DNA of 64,000 nt, from contig NZ_QJHK01000002.1 in assembly GCF_003202435.1 (NCBI RefSeq), positions 248,001-312,000 on the forward strand. The letters run 5' to 3'. The position numbers and the translations under genes are program-made. A model generated the notes under the pieces. That model was not told the origin of the DNA. It was given only the letters and a program-made list of their open reading frames with translations, and searched no databases. This DNA comes from Flavobacterium cheongpyeongense. GTDB taxonomy: Bacteria > Bacteroidota > Bacteroidia > Flavobacteriales > Flavobacteriaceae. This document shows positions 61,550 through 64,000 of the stretch, in pieces (within the stretch, counting starts at the first letter, position 1; every line of letters begins with the position of its first letter).

Positions 61550-62470
61550 TCATTTAATCCCATAAACATCTAATTGTGAGTCTGTCAATTTTTCAACATA
61601 CAACTTTTTGTCAGACAAAATTAATTTCCCATATCCCACGCCATCTTTATTATTATTGATTCCCAAAACTTTTGGCTCTTGGTTTACAATTTTTAAGTCT
61701 TTAGAATAGAGCTTATTACTGGATTCTAGTGTATAGTAAATAATATTATCCTTGATATCAAATCCTCTAATTTTACTTTCTTTTTCTTGCTTAGGAACTG
61801 TGTAAACAAGTGAAGATTCTTCTGATGGCTTATTTAAATCAAATTTTCGAATCTCATCAAAAGATGAAAAATACAAGAATTGACCTACCATTCTCAAATT
61901 TTCAGGTACAATGTAGTCACCTGTGGCGATTAATTGATGGGTAGTTGATGGATTAAATTCGTAAAAATTATTAAGAGCCGAATAGGCATCAATGCTTGAT
62001 GTATAATATAATTTACCTGAATTTTTACACAATTGTGATCTAGAAGTTCCTCTGATAGGATAGGTAGCTTTTACTCCTTTAGAAATAGAGTTCAAATCGA
62101 CTTGTTTGATATCGTCAGAAATAGTCCAACCATAAAGACCTTGATAATATAAATTGTTGCCAATTACTTTTAGTGTATTAGGCCAGTGTTCATCATCTTC
62201 AATTATAAACTCTGCTGTGTTTGCATCTGAGTTAAGGTTAATTCTGTAAATACCGATTTTATGAATAAAATAAAGATATCCATTCTCAACATCAAGGTCA
62301 TTAATTGTAGCAGGAGAACTTACTGAAGAAGAAAAGTCAATGGTTTTAATATAACTCTTTGGTTCCTCAGGCTTTGGTTCCTCAAGCTTTGGTAAATCTG
62401 AGTCGTCAGTTGTATTGCAACTGAATAATAAGAAAAACAAAGAAAGTAATGTTAATGCAGTCTTTTTCAT
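61550..62470 (-). CDS. Lipoprotein with beta-propeller-like repeats
   Basis: A protein of 306 residues with a lipoprotein signal (LFFLLFSCNTTDD, Cys 18). A Pro/Glu linker (PKLEEPKPEEPKS) follows. The rest looks like a six- or seven-bladed propeller (NGYLYFIHKIGIYRINLNSD, NNLYYQGLYGWTISDDIKQV, QFLYFSSFDEIRKFDLNKPS, DNIIYYTLESSNKLYSKDLK). No catalytic motif is seen. It lies 32 bp downstream of another lipoprotein gene, so they are probably co-transcribed and form a surface complex. Function unknown. Confidence 0.7.
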   Translation of the reverse strand: MKKTALTLLSLFFLLFSCNTTDDSDLPKLEEPKPEEPKSYIKTIDFSSSVSSPATINDLDVENGYLYFIHKIGIYRINLNSDANTAEFIIEDDEHWPNTLKVIGNNLYYQGLYGWTISDDIKQVDLNSISKGVKATYPIRGTSRSQLCKNSGKLYYTSSIDAYSALNNFYEFNPSTTHQLIATGDYIVPENLRMVGQFLYFSSFDEIRKFDLNKPSEESSLVYTVPKQEKESKIRGFDIKDNIIYYTLESSNKLYSKDLKIVNQEPKVLGINNNKDGVGYGKLILSDKKLYVEKLTDSQLDVYGIK

Positions 62471-62502
62471 AGTTGTACTATTTGTTTTATTGTTGTTTTA
62501 GT

Positions 62503-63657
62503 TTAATTTGTAATGTTCGCAGTAATATTCATTTTAGCAGGTTTAACTAAATCGTTTATCGCATCGTGTCCAGTAAATTTTGTATAAAAAACAGCTGTAG
62601 TTTTGTATGTGCCAACTGGTAAATTACCTATAACTCGAACACTTACGTTATCACTTTGATTAGGTAGACTATTTCCAATAAAAAACATATTCGAAGTGAT
62701 AAGGTTTGAGGTTGTATTTGGTATTAAATTTTCATAGGTAGTCCCTGATTGAAGGTTTAATTTATGGTTTCCCACATTTTTCCAAGTGGTAATTCCTGCA
62801 ATAAATGTAGAAGAACTTGAGGCAGTTATATTAGTTGTAATAGCTGCATTTGCAAATTCTACGGGGTCTTTCACATCAACAAATACATCAACCCATTTTA
62901 ACCTGTTATTTACATTGTCTCTTAAAACAATTATAAAACTTTTTGGGTAAGCAAAATCAAAACTGGTTGGTACAATTGGATATGGAGTATTCACATCTGA
63001 GAGCGGGATGGAAGAGTCTTGGGTATAGAATACTTCTTCTGCATCAAATGTGGCAGTTGGTACTAAACTTGAAAAATTAGTCCCTTTAGGTACAAATAGA
63101 TAAATGGCTTGGCTACTATTCGCATCGTTAAAACGTCTTTCAATAGTTACATCATTAGGCAATTGCGGATTTTTACTTTTTTCAAATTTAAAATCAACGA
63201 CTGTTAATGTAGATGGTGTTGGTGTTACTTCTTTTTTAATATTTACTGTGTAATGTAATAATTCTTGCGAATTATCCAACACATTTACAATAGTATGTAC
63301 GTGATTTTGTGTTTCATAATTCAGCATTGTACTGTTACCTGGTAGAATAGCAAATTTGCTTAGGTTTAATTCATTTGATGTAATGGAAGAAGCAATTCCG
63401 TTCAAAGAAACAGTGTTGGGTACAACAATATCAATCTTCCCAAATACCGTTTCTTTATTATTTACAATACTGGGTTGTGTAATATTGATTGAAACGGGCG
63501 TAATGCCAAATAATCGGAAGTTATTCAGTTTAGCATCTTCAAGATTAATTGAATTTTGATTCGGATTCGGATTGACACTATCATCTTTGCTACAGCCTAT
63601 AAAGATTGCAGTAATTGTCAGAAGGATTAGAGCAGTTATTGTTCTTGTTTTTATCAT
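62503..63657 (-). CDS. Lipoprotein of unknown function
   Basis: A protein of 384 residues with a lipoprotein signal (TITAIFIGCSKDD, Cys 22). It is beta-rich and Ser/Thr/Asn-rich, with several immunoglobulin-like stretches (LNNFRLFGITPVSINITQPS, LTVVDFKFEKSKNPQLPNDV, TAVFYTKFTGHDAINDLVKP). I do not recognise the family. It precedes the propeller lipoprotein at 61550 and follows a T9SS protein at the right edge, so the three may make one surface system. Confidence 0.7.
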   Translation of the reverse strand: MIKTRTITALILLTITAIFIGCSKDDSVNPNPNQNSINLEDAKLNNFRLFGITPVSINITQPSIVNNKETVFGKIDIVVPNTVSLNGIASSITSNELNLSKFAILPGNSTMLNYETQNHVHTIVNVLDNSQELLHYTVNIKKEVTPTPSTLTVVDFKFEKSKNPQLPNDVTIERRFNDANSSQAIYLFVPKGTNFSSLVPTATFDAEEVFYTQDSSIPLSDVNTPYPIVPTSFDFAYPKSFIIVLRDNVNNRLKWVDVFVDVKDPVEFANAAITTNITASSSSTFIAGITTWKNVGNHKLNLQSGTTYENLIPNTTSNLITSNMFFIGNSLPNQSDNVSVRVIGNLPVGTYKTTAVFYTKFTGHDAINDLVKPAKMNITANITN

Positions 63658-63848
63658 TTTATTAGATATTAATTTACTGTTCGTTGTTCTTTTTTTCGGT
63701 TAGTGTTTTTTAACTTTTTGAATACAATAAGAGGTGATATTTTGAATTTGATTATTATCATCAAAATCATATACATTACAAGCTGAAACAAATACAAATC
63801 ACTGGTTATCAATTTAAAAGACAAAACTTCTGCAACATATAAACTAAG

Positions 63849-64000
63849 TTATTTTTTTATAAATTTAGTCGTATGACCTTCTTCTAATTCCATAAAATAC
63901 ACTCCATTATTCAGGCTTTGAACATCTATTTTTTCATTATTAGAAACAGTGCCATTAGACACTTTAGCTCCCGAAATACTAAATATATTATAGCTTACTG
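63849..64000 (-). CDS. T9SS-secreted protein, C-terminal fragment
   Basis: Only the last 50 residues are visible; the gene runs off the right edge. They form a type IX secretion C-terminal sorting domain (SYNIFSISGAKVSNG, NNEKIDVQSLNNGVYFMELE, TTKFIKK). The protein is therefore secreted, but its function cannot be told. It ends about 190 bp before the lipoprotein gene on the same strand. Confidence 0.85.
   Translation of the reverse strand, partial: VSYNIFSISGAKVSNGTVSNNEKIDVQSLNNGVYFMELEEGHTTKFIKK

Overview
The window looks like the chromosome of a Bacteroidetes bacterium, most likely Flavobacterium or a close relative. The support is the AT-rich sequence, SusC/SusD proteins, type IX secretion (T9SS) tails, TAnnTTTG-type -7 promoter boxes, few Shine-Dalgarno sequences, and a Flavobacterium-type small 'histone H1' gene.

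Positions 1-43426 form one large polysaccharide utilization locus (PUL). The enzyme set points to rhamnogalacturonan-I, probably with glucuronidated arabinogalactan side chains. It holds two PL11 rhamnogalacturonan lyases (one cut by the left edge), two GH105 unsaturated-uronyl hydrolases, a GH28, a GH106 alpha-L-rhamnosidase, a GH2, two GH43-type proteins (one fused to an esterase), a GH115 alpha-glucuronidase, a sulfatase, two CE12-type acetylesterase genes (one a tandem two-domain protein), a SASA-type acetylesterase, a SusC/SusD pair, L-rhamnose mutarotase, and several poorly characterised secreted proteins (DUF4450, DUF4861, a CBM9-like/PKD protein, a six-hairpin glycosidase). In the model I infer, surface lyases cut the backbone, SusCD imports oligosaccharides, periplasmic enzymes trim them, and rhamnose enters catabolism through RhaM.

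The main discovery is a shared promoter architecture. In gene sense, a direct repeat with a 10-bp period (CAGnnnnnnnCAGGATR) is followed after exactly 20 bp by a TAnnTTTR -7 box. It occurs upstream of seven PUL transcription units with a good box, plus one close variant and one weaker site. No regulator gene is present in the window, so the factor that reads it lies elsewhere. An IS256-family element (13138-14477, 8-bp target duplication) and a histone-H1-like gene sit inside the PUL.

Positions 43488-50931 carry a minus-strand glycogen/alpha-glucan cluster (glgA, glgC, glgB and a cytoplasmic GH31). Then come an alpha/beta hydrolase and an endonuclease III. Positions 52637-55887 are an arsenic-resistance cluster (arsR, a four-helix membrane protein, DUF6428, arsC, acr3) with two near-identical palindromic operators. 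Three of its proteins end in Lys-Cys-Cys.

Positions 56108-64000 are accessory: a PAS-LuxR regulator, then small minus-strand genes (DUF7000-like, cupin, SIR2-domain protein, DUF3303, proline dehydrogenase, two lipoproteins, and a partial T9SS protein). Several are separated by related hairpin-bearing spacers that resemble gene-cassette junctions.
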